From CAZYXO01 sp964651315 (GTDB taxonomy: Bacteria > Bacillota_I > Bacilli_A > RF39 > UBA660): 28,746 nucleotides of DNA. Shown piece after piece: positions 1 through 7,560 of this stretch. Positions within the stretch are counted from its first letter, which is position 1; every line of letters starts with the position of its first letter. The DNA lies in NCBI GenBank assembly GCA_964651315.1, contig CAZYXO010000004.1, positions 1-28,746 on the forward strand. Reading direction: 5' to 3'. A program made the position numbers and the translations under genes. The notes under the pieces are model-generated. The model was not told the origin of the DNA, searched no databases, and saw only the letters and a list, made by a program, of their open reading frames with translations.

Positions 1-5
1 TTTAA

Positions 6-770
6 TTATTTTATTCTTTTTATACTATATAAATAATAATTATTTGTGTCATCTAATTTAAATATATAAGTAAGTTTTGCTAGTTCTTTTTCATCATCAC
101 TAATACTTTCAGTTATTTCTAAACGATCATGAACTAATATTGCACTTTCTAATTTTGTTTCTAAATCTTTTATTGCACTTAATGCTTCATCTTTTCTATG
201 AACATTAAAGACATACATATTATTTATTGTATCATAATTATATTTTACATTTTCACTTATTGATATTTTATTTGTTAATTTGTATGATCCATATCCAAAT
301 AAGGTTAATACTTTTTTATTTAATGATTCATTTGTAAATATATAAGTACTATCATCATATTTTTTCGTATTTTCTTGCCACTCATCATTTTTCTTTGTGT
401 ATTCAATTATTCCACAATCAATATGTTCTAGTGCATCATGATTAACACATATATCTTCTTTTATTTCATTTGCTAATAAATTTTGCATTCCCATATAATT
501 TTTATTTTCTTGTTTAATATCACTTGCTAGTAACTCTTCATCAACTTTTATATCTTCATAACTAAATCCATTAATTCGATATTCTTGTTTACCTTGATAA
601 TCTACATAACTATACAATCTTTGAACATTTAAACTATCAATATCCAATTTTACTTTCTTAAAATATTCATTAAATATTATTAAGAATATACATACTACCA
701 TTAACACTATTATTATTACTGATAATATAAAACTTACTTTCTCTTGTTTTGCTAATTTTTCTCTAATCAT
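6..770 (-). CDS. Hypothetical membrane-anchored protein
   Basis: A 254-residue protein I do not recognise. Residues about 12-34 form one strongly hydrophobic helix preceded by a short Lys-rich segment, so it is probably a type II anchored protein with a soluble, charged, Asn/Asp/Lys-rich extracellular domain of about 220 residues. Two cysteines near the middle (in the stretch around ICVNHDALEHIDCG) could form a disulfide outside the cell. The start has a good ribosome site (AAGGAAGG about 7 nt before ATG). It sits 80 bp downstream of an ORF6N gene on the same strand and its function cannot be inferred from that. The stop codon lies at the very edge of the window, so the next gene is unseen. 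Confidence 0.7.
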   Translation of the reverse strand: MIREKLAKQEKVSFILSVIIIVLMVVCIFLIIFNEYFKKVKLDIDSLNVQRLYSYVDYQGKQEYRINGFSYEDIKVDEELLASDIKQENKNYMGMQNLLANEIKEDICVNHDALEHIDCGIIEYTKKNDEWQENTKKYDDSTYIFTNESLNKKVLTLFGYGSYKLTNKISISENVKYNYDTINNMYVFNVHRKDEALSAIKDLETKLESAILVHDRLEITESISDDEKELAKLTYIFKLDDTNNYYLYSIKRIK

Positions 771-851
771 TTTCTTTTCCTTCCTTATTAATGTAAATAC
801 TTTCTTTAACTAACTTTATTATATAATAAGATTTTAAAATAATCTACTTAA

Positions 852-1763
852 TTATATATTAGAATTATTTATATCTTTAACTTTATCTATTAATGATTTT
901 TTTACTATTCCATCTTCTATTCTATTTATAGAAAATGTTTTAGTTCCTGCATTATTTAAAGATGTTCCACAATGATAAAATATAGTTTTATCAATTATAA
1001 AATACCTGTCATGAAATGTATTATTTGTTATTACTTTTAAATTATTATATTGTTCATGATATTTATTAATATCTATTTTTTCTATATAATTATTTTTACT
1101 GGTTATTAATAAGGTCTTCTTATTTATTTTAGATATAATATCTAATAATGTTTTATCTGCATAATTATCGATTATTATTAATTCTTTATTTGAGATACTT
1201 AATATATCTATTATTTTCGAATATGCATCATATATTTGTCCTTCAAAAAATATATGATTAGTTGTTTCTTTTAAATTAGTTAATTTATTAAATGATTCTT
1301 GTAATAATTTTATATCATTATCATGTTTAATAAGCATTTTATTATAATAATTTTGTTCAATAAAATCGCTAGAAATATATTTTTTTATTAAAATAAAAGC
1401 ATTTATAATTTGAATATTTACTTTTACGGCAATATCGCTTTTCAATAAACCAGATAACATCATTACGCCATGCTCCGTAAATGCATAAGGTAAATATTTA
1501 TAATGTAATCCTCTTAAATTTCCTACTGTGTTTAAGGTCGCAATTTGCGACCTTAAACACAAATTCTTAATTTCTTCCATAGTTAACTGAAAACAAAAAT
1601 CTTCAGGAAACCTATTTAAATTTCTTTTCACCACTTCATTTATTCTTTTAGTTTCAACGCTGTATAATTTTGCTACATCACTATCAAGCATTACTTGTTT
1701 TCCTCTTACTTCATAAATCATATCTTTTATATTATCTTCTTCTTTAATTATTAATTCTTGCAT
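852..1763 (-). CDS. ORF6N-domain DNA-binding protein with PLD-like C-terminal domain
   Basis: Residues about 10-128 match the ORF6N (KilA-N-related) DNA-binding domain: GKQVMLDSDVAKLY, then INEVVKRNLNRFPEDF, then LPYAFTEHGVMML. A charged linker follows, and residues about 170-300 form a second domain containing HDRYFIIDKTIFYHCGTSLNNAG, which resembles a phospholipase D-type half site (His, Asp and a following Gly-Ser/Thr). The family is common in phages and as lone genes in gut bacteria; its biochemical role is poorly known. The ribosome site is AAGAAAGAGAG before ATG. The gene has its own promoter, just after the terminator of the upstream kinase gene. Codons 69-79 are encoded by a 17-bp-arm perfect inverted repeat (see findings). 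A truncated paralogue with the same upstream region lies at 19175-19606. Confidence 0.85.
   Translation of the reverse strand: MQELIIKEEDNIKDMIYEVRGKQVMLDSDVAKLYSVETKRINEVVKRNLNRFPEDFCFQLTMEEIKNLCLRSQIATLNTVGNLRGLHYKYLPYAFTEHGVMMLSGLLKSDIAVKVNIQIINAFILIKKYISSDFIEQNYYNKMLIKHDNDIKLLQESFNKLTNLKETTNHIFFEGQIYDAYSKIIDILSISNKELIIIDNYADKTLLDIISKINKKTLLITSKNNYIEKIDINKYHEQYNNLKVITNNTFHDRYFIIDKTIFYHCGTSLNNAGTKTFSINRIEDGIVKKSLIDKVKDINNSNI
1527..1561 (-). repeat. Perfect inverted repeat inside the ORF6N gene
   Basis: Two 17-bp arms (1527-1543 and 1545-1561) are perfect reverse complements around a single central base at 1544. The centre is the first base of codon 74. The repeat encodes residues Cys69-Thr79 (CLRSQIATLNT) inside the DNA-binding domain. 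A coding-region palindrome this long in such an AT-rich gene, with a GC-rich core (GGTCGCAA and its complement), is far beyond chance. It is not a terminator, because it lies mid-gene and has no U tract. Confidence 0.95.
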
Positions 1764-1799
1764 AAAATATTTCTCTCTTTCTTAAAATGTTTTTATCAT

Positions 1800-1827
1800 A
1801 ACATAAATAAAGTGAATATTTTGTCGA
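1800..1827 (-). promoter_or_regulatory. Promoter of the first ORF6N gene
   Basis: On the minus strand a -35 like TCGACA (1822-1827), a 16-nt spacer and a -10 TATGTT (1800-1805, followed by a second TATGAT) precede the gene. About 65 bp of this upstream region, including the ribosome site, is nearly identical to the region upstream of the truncated ORF6N paralogue (19607-19672). The shared control region therefore moved or was duplicated with the gene. Confidence 0.55.
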
Positions 1828-1852
1828 ATTATGGAAAAAAATAATTTTTAAA

Positions 1853-1886
1853 TAAAAAAAATTTCTAACTTTTTTGTTAAAAATTT
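1853..1886 (-). terminator. Intrinsic terminator after the first kinase-like gene
   Basis: On the minus strand, 7 nt past the stop of the kinase-like gene, an 11-bp stem (one G-U pair) with a 6-nt A loop is followed by a run of T (complement of 1853-1860). The stem is A/T-rich but long, and the U tract is good. Confidence 0.7.
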
Positions 1887-1891
1887 TTTGT

Positions 1892-3060
1892 TTTATAAAT
1901 ATTTATCTTTTATTCTTTTAACTTCATTATCATCATTTTCTAACATTATATCATCAAAACCATCTTTTAAATAATGTTTGGTTAAGAATTCATTACCATT
2001 ACCTACTAATACTATTATTGGAATATTAATGTGTTTTACAGTTTTTATTTCTTTTAATGTTTCTAATGCAGGTAATTCATCACTTACAACAATTAAATTA
2101 TATTTTTCTTTATTATTTAACATTTCGACTGCTTGATTAGCAAATAATACAGAAACAATATTTGTTGATGAATCCTTTAATTTTTTATCTAATTTAACCG
2201 AATTATTTGTATATTTATGAATATACATTACTCTTTTTCGACCAAAATCTTGAATATCATAACTTATTTCTTGTTTTTGTTTATCTCTTACTATCATTTG
2301 ATCTAAAATAACAGTTACAATAGTTCCTTTATTTTCGGTACTTTTTATATTAATTGAACCATTTAATAATCTTACTATTTTTACTATTGCTTTTAAACTA
2401 ACATCGTTTTCATTAATTGATTTTTTTTCTTCTTTTGTTAATTTATCTTGAGATTCTAAAATACTATTTATTTCCTTAATGCTCATACCAGTTCCTGTAT
2501 CACTAACATTTATAATTAATCGACATATATCATATTTAATAATTGTACTAACATCTACTTCAATTAAACCCTCTTTAGTAAATTGTTTAGCATTACATAT
2601 AAGAGAATTTATTATTTGCTTTAATTTAATAGAATCTCCATATAACTTTTCTGGTATAGTACTTGCAATACTAAAATCTAATTTAACGTTTTCTGGCATA
2701 TCTTTTAATTGTTTAATTTTTAAACCTAGTAAAAGATTATGTGGAAAATATAAATTATCAATCATTTTTATATTCGATGATGTTAAACTTGAAACATCTA
2801 ATATATCATTTACTACAAATAATAAATCTTTAGCATTTTGTTCAATTTCTTCTACTATATATTCTTTTTCGGCTTTTTTTGTTAGTATTTTATATTCATT
2901 TGCTTTTTCTAATATATCATGAGCAGGCTTTTTTACTTCAGCAGTTATTTTAAATAATAAATTTGACTTATCTTCCATTGTTTTTTCCACTATTTCTCTA
3001 TTGACAAGTAACTCTTCTACCATTTGAATATCAGGATTTTCTATTGTAAAATACATTAAT
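1892..3060. repeat. 1.17-kb near-identical direct repeat, copy 1
   Basis: This stretch is nearly identical at the nucleotide level to 5697-6868. I see only a handful of differences: one 3-bp indel near 1930/5737 and a few single bases close to the two ends. It covers the whole cytoplasmic part of the histidine-kinase-like gene. Similarity falls abruptly beyond 3060, where the membrane-domain coding sequence begins to differ. Confidence 0.95.
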
Positions 3061-3704
3061 ACTGTTACAAAAGCAAATACAGAATTAATTATTATTAAAC
3101 CTGGATTTATTTGTCTTAAAACAACAACTAAAATCATTAAAATTATTAATATAAATAACGGATAATATTTTTTTGCTCGCACACTTTTAAAATTTTTAAG
3201 CAAACAATAGAAATCAAATCCGATAAAAAATATTCCCATTATATAAAGGACATTTGTTGCTGGTCCATAAGAATATAAATAAGTTCCATCATTAAAATAA
3301 TATAGTGGTAAACATGTTACTAATATTAATAAAAATATTGATAATAATGCAATTACGTTTCTTATTTTTTTCTTATTATTTATAAGAATTTTTTTATGTT
3401 TTTCTTTTGTATTAAATGAGATAAAAAATACATAAGTAGTAAATGTTACTTCCCAAGTTAATAAATAGATTATAAATGTTTTATTAAATAATTTGTTGAG
3501 AAAATTAAAAGCGGGTGATATATCTTTATTAAATAAAAAATAACAGCATAAGAGTTCAATAAATAATCCAAAAATGTTTATTTTCATTAAAAAACTATAT
3601 ATTTTGTTTTCTGTATTATTTAATTTTTTCTTAGAAAAATAAACTATTGCTACCATGATACTATATAATATACTACAACTTATTACGGTAATTCCTACGA
3701 TCAT
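1893..3704 (-). CDS. 7-TM histidine-kinase-like protein with degenerate receiver (copy A)
   Basis: 603 residues. Residues 1-222 hold about seven membrane helices, with a conserved YSYGP motif in one loop. Then come a dimerisation-helix region (about 240-305), a GHKL ATPase domain (N-box INSLICNAKQF at 365-375, G1 DTGTG at 402-406) and a receiver-like domain (about 490-603). Key residues look lost. The position expected for the phospho-acceptor His carries Ala255 (TAEVKKPA where S-H-E-x-R-x-P-L is usual). The glycine-rich G2 box is replaced by DVSLKAIVK. The receiver Asp site reads VVSDELP (Ser541, then Asp542) and the usual Lys is not apparent. It may be a pseudokinase or use atypical chemistry. 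It follows a ligase gene by 71 bp, and residues 214-603 are almost identical to copy B. Confidence 0.8.
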   Translation of the reverse strand: MIVGITVISCSILYSIMVAIVYFSKKKLNNTENKIYSFLMKINIFGLFIELLCCYFLFNKDISPAFNFLNKLFNKTFIIYLLTWEVTFTTYVFFISFNTKEKHKKILINNKKKIRNVIALLSIFLLILVTCLPLYYFNDGTYLYSYGPATNVLYIMGIFFIGFDFYCLLKNFKSVRAKKYYPLFILIILMILVVVLRQINPGLIIINSVFAFVTVLMYFTIENPDIQMVEELLVNREIVEKTMEDKSNLLFKITAEVKKPAHDILEKANEYKILTKKAEKEYIVEEIEQNAKDLLFVVNDILDVSSLTSSNIKMIDNLYFPHNLLLGLKIKQLKDMPENVKLDFSIASTIPEKLYGDSIKLKQIINSLICNAKQFTKEGLIEVDVSTIIKYDICRLIINVSDTGTGMSIKEINSILESQDKLTKEEKKSINENDVSLKAIVKIVRLLNGSINIKSTENKGTIVTVILDQMIVRDKQKQEISYDIQDFGRKRVMYIHKYTNNSVKLDKKLKDSSTNIVSVLFANQAVEMLNNKEKYNLIVVSDELPALETLKEIKTVKHINIPIIVLVGNGNEFLTKHYLKDGFDDIMLENDDNEVKRIKDKYL

Positions 3705-3727
3705 TATTGTATCCCTACCTTTATCTT

Positions 3728-3736
3728 ATTATAGCA
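3728..3736 (-). promoter_or_regulatory. Extended -10 in front of kinase-like gene A
   Basis: A perfect TATAAT (complement of 3728-3733) with an upstream TGC lies 24 nt before the ATG at 3704; the -35 region is weak (TTTTTA). It suggests the kinase-like gene is transcribed separately, as also seen for copy B. Confidence 0.45.
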
Positions 3737-3775
3737 ACAATATGACAAAATAAAAAGAATTATATCTTTTAAATA

Positions 3776-5569
3776 CTAATTCTTTAATAAAGTTCTTGTT
3801 AATGCTTCTTCTTGTTTTTTTAAACTTGCATTTTGAAGAGCCATATAATCAATTTTTCCAATTGGTGTAAGCGGAAGTGAATCATTAAATTCTATTTCTT
3901 TTGGTTGTGAATATTCTGCAAGTTTTAAACGACATAATTCAAATATTTGTCTTTCAATATCTTCAAGATGATTTTCATAGCCTTCATTTAAAACTATATG
4001 TACTTTTGGTACCATTCCTTGACTATATCCCAGTTCTCTTATTCCTACTACACAACATTGTTTAACTGCCGGATGTTTAACTATTACTTCTTCTAATTTT
4101 CCAGGATACGTTTTGAAACCAGTATGATCTGGAAGTTGACGTTTTTTTCGATCAACAAAGAAAAATTCTCCATTTTCATTTACATAACCAAGGTCTCCGC
4201 TATGAACCCAAATTCTCCCATCATTATGTAATTTTAATATTTCATTTGTTTCTTCTTCATTATTATAATATCCTAACATAGTATTTGGCCCAGTAATACA
4301 TATTTCTCCTATTTCACCATAAGTTAATTCTACATATTCTCCATTTTCGTTAGTATCAAATATTGACATTATTGTTTGTGGAAGTGGAATTCCAAAACTA
4401 CCAAGCGAATTTGTTTCATTAGAATTACAAGTTGCCACTGCAGCATTTACTTCAGTCAGTCCATATCCTTTTGTTATTTTATAAGTACAATTTCTTTCTC
4501 TTAAAAATTCATTTACTTTTGCTTCTAATTTCTCATTCATTTTATCTCCACCAGATACTGGAGCAATTACAAATGATAAATCGGCATTTTTTAATTTTTC
4601 GCTTTGAATTAATATTTCATAATGAGATGGTACTCCTGTCATATGATTCGCTTTATATTTTAATAATAAATCGGCAAGTTCTTGTGGCTTAAAATCAGGT
4701 ACTAATATAAGTTCAATTCCACAAACAAGTGGCAAATGTAAACCATTTCCAACTCCATAAGCAATAAATGGAGGCATTATATCAATCCAGTTATGTGTTC
4801 TTTGAAAATCAAATCCAGCATTAATACATTGGCAAGCAGCACTATTTAGGTTATCATTTGATAGTACTACTCCTTTTGGTTTTCCACTAGTTCCACCAGT
4901 ATGAACAATTACCATTGGTGTATGTTTAACATAAGTTGGATATTCTTCTTTACCTTGATACTTTGTCCCAGATTTAGCAAAATCAAACCATTTAACTAAA
5001 TCTTTAATTTTTGGTAATTTATCAATACCACTTTTATGATCTTCAATCATTTTTTTGGCTTTATAACCTAAATTAAGCACAAAAGGTAAAGAATCTGCTG
5101 GTGATAGTTCTACCACTTTTTCTACTGTTGTATTTTTTTTGATATTTATAAATTTCGGTAATGCTTTATCTACTACAAATAATAATTTAGAATTTGTTTC
5201 ATTTATATAATGATTTATTGTTTCTGTATCTGTCCTTGGATCTATCATATTTGCAACTGCACCAATTTTTGCTAGTGCATAGAAAAGATAAACTACTTCT
5301 GGCGTTGAAACTGAAGAAATTGATACAATATCTCCTTGTCTTACTCCATTTGCTAGTAATGCTTTAGCAATATTATCAATATTAGCAATTAATTCTCCAT
5401 ATGTTATTTTTCGATCATAATATGATAATGCATTACGATTCAAATTATCTTTATTTTCATCAACAAGTATTTCATATATTGTTTTTTCAGGTATTTGGGC
5501 TTTTATTTGTTCTTTCGTATAATACTTTTCCCATGGTTTATCTATTGAGGGTTTTCCTGTTATATTCAT
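3776..5569 (-). CDS. AMP-forming acyl/aryl ligase (ANL superfamily), copy A
   Basis: A 597-residue adenylate-forming enzyme, predicted to activate a carboxylic acid with ATP. Signature motifs are in order: phosphate loop TGGTSGKPKG (223-232), GYGLTE (368-373), SGDLGY (457-462), DRKKRQ hinge region (473-478) and the C-terminal catalytic Lys572 in TPIGKIDY. It looks catalytically intact. No carrier protein, thioesterase or condensing enzyme is nearby, so the acceptor (CoA, carrier or other) and substrate are unknown. It is paired with a 7-TM kinase-like gene, and the pair is duplicated (copy B at 5698-9323). The two ligases are clearly paralogous but diverged, unlike the kinase tails. The ATG has no strong ribosome site directly in front; see the hairpin at 5582-5616. 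Confidence 0.88.
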   Translation of the reverse strand: MNITGKPSIDKPWEKYYTKEQIKAQIPEKTIYEILVDENKDNLNRNALSYYDRKITYGELIANIDNIAKALLANGVRQGDIVSISSVSTPEVVYLFYALAKIGAVANMIDPRTDTETINHYINETNSKLLFVVDKALPKFINIKKNTTVEKVVELSPADSLPFVLNLGYKAKKMIEDHKSGIDKLPKIKDLVKWFDFAKSGTKYQGKEEYPTYVKHTPMVIVHTGGTSGKPKGVVLSNDNLNSAACQCINAGFDFQRTHNWIDIMPPFIAYGVGNGLHLPLVCGIELILVPDFKPQELADLLLKYKANHMTGVPSHYEILIQSEKLKNADLSFVIAPVSGGDKMNEKLEAKVNEFLRERNCTYKITKGYGLTEVNAAVATCNSNETNSLGSFGIPLPQTIMSIFDTNENGEYVELTYGEIGEICITGPNTMLGYYNNEEETNEILKLHNDGRIWVHSGDLGYVNENGEFFFVDRKKRQLPDHTGFKTYPGKLEEVIVKHPAVKQCCVVGIRELGYSQGMVPKVHIVLNEGYENHLEDIERQIFELCRLKLAEYSQPKEIEFNDSLPLTPIGKIDYMALQNASLKKQEEALTRTLLKN

Positions 5570-5581
5570 TAATTCTACTTT

Positions 5582-5616
5582 TGAAATGTCAATTAATTGA
5601 CAAATTTCACTCCTTT
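5582..5616 (-). promoter_or_regulatory. Displaced Shine-Dalgarno followed by a hairpin before ligase A
   Basis: On the minus strand a strong AAAGGAG (5610-5616) lies 40 nt upstream of the ATG at 5569. Between them is a perfect 16-nt palindrome (5587-5602, TGTCAATTAATTGACA) extended by five further pairs across a 2-nt bulge (5582-5586 with 5605-5609). If the RNA hairpin forms, the effective distance from GGAG to ATG falls to about 12 nt. Alternatives: a protein operator, an ATT start about 7 nt after GGAG, or a tiny leader ORF (TTG...TGA, four sense codons). Confidence 0.6.
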
Positions 5617-5623
5617 GTTACTT

Positions 5624-5652
5624 ATTTTAAAGCAATATTAAAAAAAATACAA
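5624..5652 (-). promoter_or_regulatory. Promoter of ligase A
   Basis: Minus-strand -35 TTGTAT (5647-5652), 17-nt spacer, -10 TAAAAT (5624-5629). Transcription would start just upstream of the Shine-Dalgarno at 5610-5616, so the transcript would carry the palindrome near its 5' end. Confidence 0.6.
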
Positions 5653-5696
5653 GAAAAAACAAAAAAAGTGTAAATTTAAGGCTCTAATTCTTTTCT

Positions 5697-6868
5697 TTTA
5701 TAAATATTTATCTTTTATTCTTTTAACTTCATTATCTATATCATTTTCTAACATTATATCATCAAAACCATCTTTTAAATAATGTTTACTTAAGAATTCA
5801 TTACCATTACCAACTAATACTATTATTGGAATATTAATGTGTTTTACAGTTTTTATTTCTTTTAATGTTTCTAATGCAGGTAATTCATCACTTACAACAA
5901 TTAAATTATATTTTTCTTTATTATTTAACATTTCGACTGCTTGATTAGCAAATAATACAGAAACAATATTTGTTGATGAATCCTTTAATTTTTTATCTAA
6001 TTTAACCGAATTATTTGTATATTTATGAATATACATTACTCTTTTTCGACCAAAATCTTGAATATCATAACTTATTTCTTGTTTTTGTTTATCTCTTACT
6101 ATCATTTGATCTAAAATAACAGTTACAATAGTTCCTTTATTTTCGGTACTTTTTATATTAATTGAACCATTTAATAATCTTACTATTTTTACTATTGCTT
6201 TTAAACTAACATCGTTTTCATTAATTGATTTTTTTTCTTCTTTTGTTAATTTATCTTGAGATTCTAAAATACTATTTATTTCCTTAATGCTCATACCAGT
6301 TCCTGTATCACTAACATTTATAATTAATCGACATATATCATATTTAATAATTGTACTAACATCTACTTCAATTAAACCCTCTTTAGTAAATTGTTTAGCA
6401 TTACATATAAGAGAATTTATTATTTGCTTTAATTTAATAGAATCTCCATATAACTTTTCTGGTATAGTACTTGCAATACTAAAATCTAATTTAACGTTTT
6501 CTGGCATATCTTTTAATTGTTTAATTTTTAAACCTAGTAAAAGATTATGTGGAAAATATAAATTATCAATCATTTTTATATTCGATGATGTTAAACTTGA
6601 AACATCTAATATATCATTTACTACAAATAATAAATCTTTAGCATTTTGTTCAATTTCTTCTACTATATATTCTTTTTCGGCTTTTTTTGTTAGTATTTTA
6701 TATTCATTTGCTTTTTCTAATATATCATGAGCAGGCTTTTTTACTTCAGCAGTTATTTTAAATAATAAATTTGACTTATCTTCCATTGTTTTTTCCACTA
6801 TTTCTCTATTGACAAGTAACTCTTCTACCATTTGAATATCAGGATTTTCTATTGTATGATACATTAAT
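5697..6868. repeat. 1.17-kb near-identical direct repeat, copy 2
   Basis: Partner of 1892-3060, offset 3805-3808 bp. It includes the stop codon and the whole cytoplasmic half of the second kinase-like gene. The boundary on the membrane-domain side is sharp (6868). Confidence 0.95.
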
Positions 6869-7494
6869 GTTGTAATAAACCCAAAAATAAAATTAATTAC
6901 TAAGAATGATGGATTTATTTTTTGAATTAATGAACTAATCATTAAAAGAATTACAAATGCTATGATAGGATAATACCCTTTTCTTCGTAAATTTTTAAAA
7001 TTACGTAAAAGAAAATATACCATAATAAACATCAATAATCCACACACAGTAAATACGACATTAACACTTGGTCCATATGAATATTTCATATTCGGTTCAT
7101 TAAAAAAATGTATTGGTAAAATCATAATTAAAATAAAACAAACTACATAAAAAACTATAAACACATTTAATAATTTTTTTTCTTTTTTCGCTATTACAAA
7201 TTCTTTATCTACTTGTTTATGTGATACAACATAACTGTAAATTGTGAATATACTCACCCACGTTAAACAGCATATTAAATATATTTTCATAGTTCCAAAT
7301 AAAAGGGCATCTTGATTAAGATTAGTAAACGGAACAATTATTAATTCAGAAAATAATGAAATTAGAGTTAACCAAATAATACTTGTGTAAATTTTATTTT
7401 CAATTGTAGGCATTTTCTTTTTGGTAAAAAATACAATAGCAATTAAAAATGTATATATTAGTGCTGCTAACGACAAATAAATCATTTTACTCAT
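5698..7494 (-). CDS. 7-TM histidine-kinase-like protein with degenerate receiver (copy B)
   Basis: 598 residues with the same architecture as copy A. About seven membrane helices occupy residues 1-213, with sequence diverged from copy A but sharing the YSYGP loop motif and INP before the last helix. From residue 214 (TIENPDIQMVEELL) to the end it is almost identical to copy A. The same atypical features recur: Ala in place of the phospho-acceptor His, intact N-box and DTGTG, missing G2 glycines and a Ser-Asp in the receiver acid pocket. The start is supported by TAGGTGAT 6 nt before ATG. It has its own promoter overlapping the terminator of ligase B. Different sensors with one shared output half suggest two inputs feeding one response. 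Confidence 0.8.
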   Translation of the reverse strand: MSKMIYLSLAALIYTFLIAIVFFTKKKMPTIENKIYTSIIWLTLISLFSELIIVPFTNLNQDALLFGTMKIYLICCLTWVSIFTIYSYVVSHKQVDKEFVIAKKEKKLLNVFIVFYVVCFILIMILPIHFFNEPNMKYSYGPSVNVVFTVCGLLMFIMVYFLLRNFKNLRRKGYYPIIAFVILLMISSLIQKINPSFLVINFIFGFITTLMYHTIENPDIQMVEELLVNREIVEKTMEDKSNLLFKITAEVKKPAHDILEKANEYKILTKKAEKEYIVEEIEQNAKDLLFVVNDILDVSSLTSSNIKMIDNLYFPHNLLLGLKIKQLKDMPENVKLDFSIASTIPEKLYGDSIKLKQIINSLICNAKQFTKEGLIEVDVSTIIKYDICRLIINVSDTGTGMSIKEINSILESQDKLTKEEKKSINENDVSLKAIVKIVRLLNGSINIKSTENKGTIVTVILDQMIVRDKQKQEISYDIQDFGRKRVMYIHKYTNNSVKLDKKLKDSSTNIVSVLFANQAVEMLNNKEKYNLIVVSDELPALETLKEIKTVKHINIPIIVLVGNGNEFLSKHYLKDGFDDIMLENDIDNEVKRIKDKYL

Positions 7495-7519
7495 CGATTA
7501 ATCACCTACTTTCTTGTTC

Positions 7520-7548
7520 ATTATATCATAAAAAAAAATTAGCAACAA
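7520..7548 (-). promoter_or_regulatory. Promoter of kinase-like gene B
   Basis: Minus-strand -35 TTGTTG (7543-7548), 17-nt spacer made largely of T, perfect -10 TATAAT (7520-7525). The -35 lies inside the terminator hairpin of the preceding ligase gene, so termination and re-initiation are physically coupled. Confidence 0.65.
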
Positions 7549-7560
7549 TACATTTGCTAA
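7530..7560 (-). terminator. Intrinsic terminator of ligase B
   Basis: A 7-bp stem TTAGCAA/TTGCTAA (7554-7560 with 7539-7545), an 8-nt loop and nine U. The ligase B stop codon (7557-7559) is part of the stem. It separates ligase B from the kinase-like gene. Confidence 0.75.

Noticed and set aside
2479..2922. 147-codon plus-strand frame (and its copy at 6287-6730)
   Set aside because: Antisense to the conserved kinase coding sequence. It appears twice only because the underlying DNA is duplicated, and it has no ribosome site.
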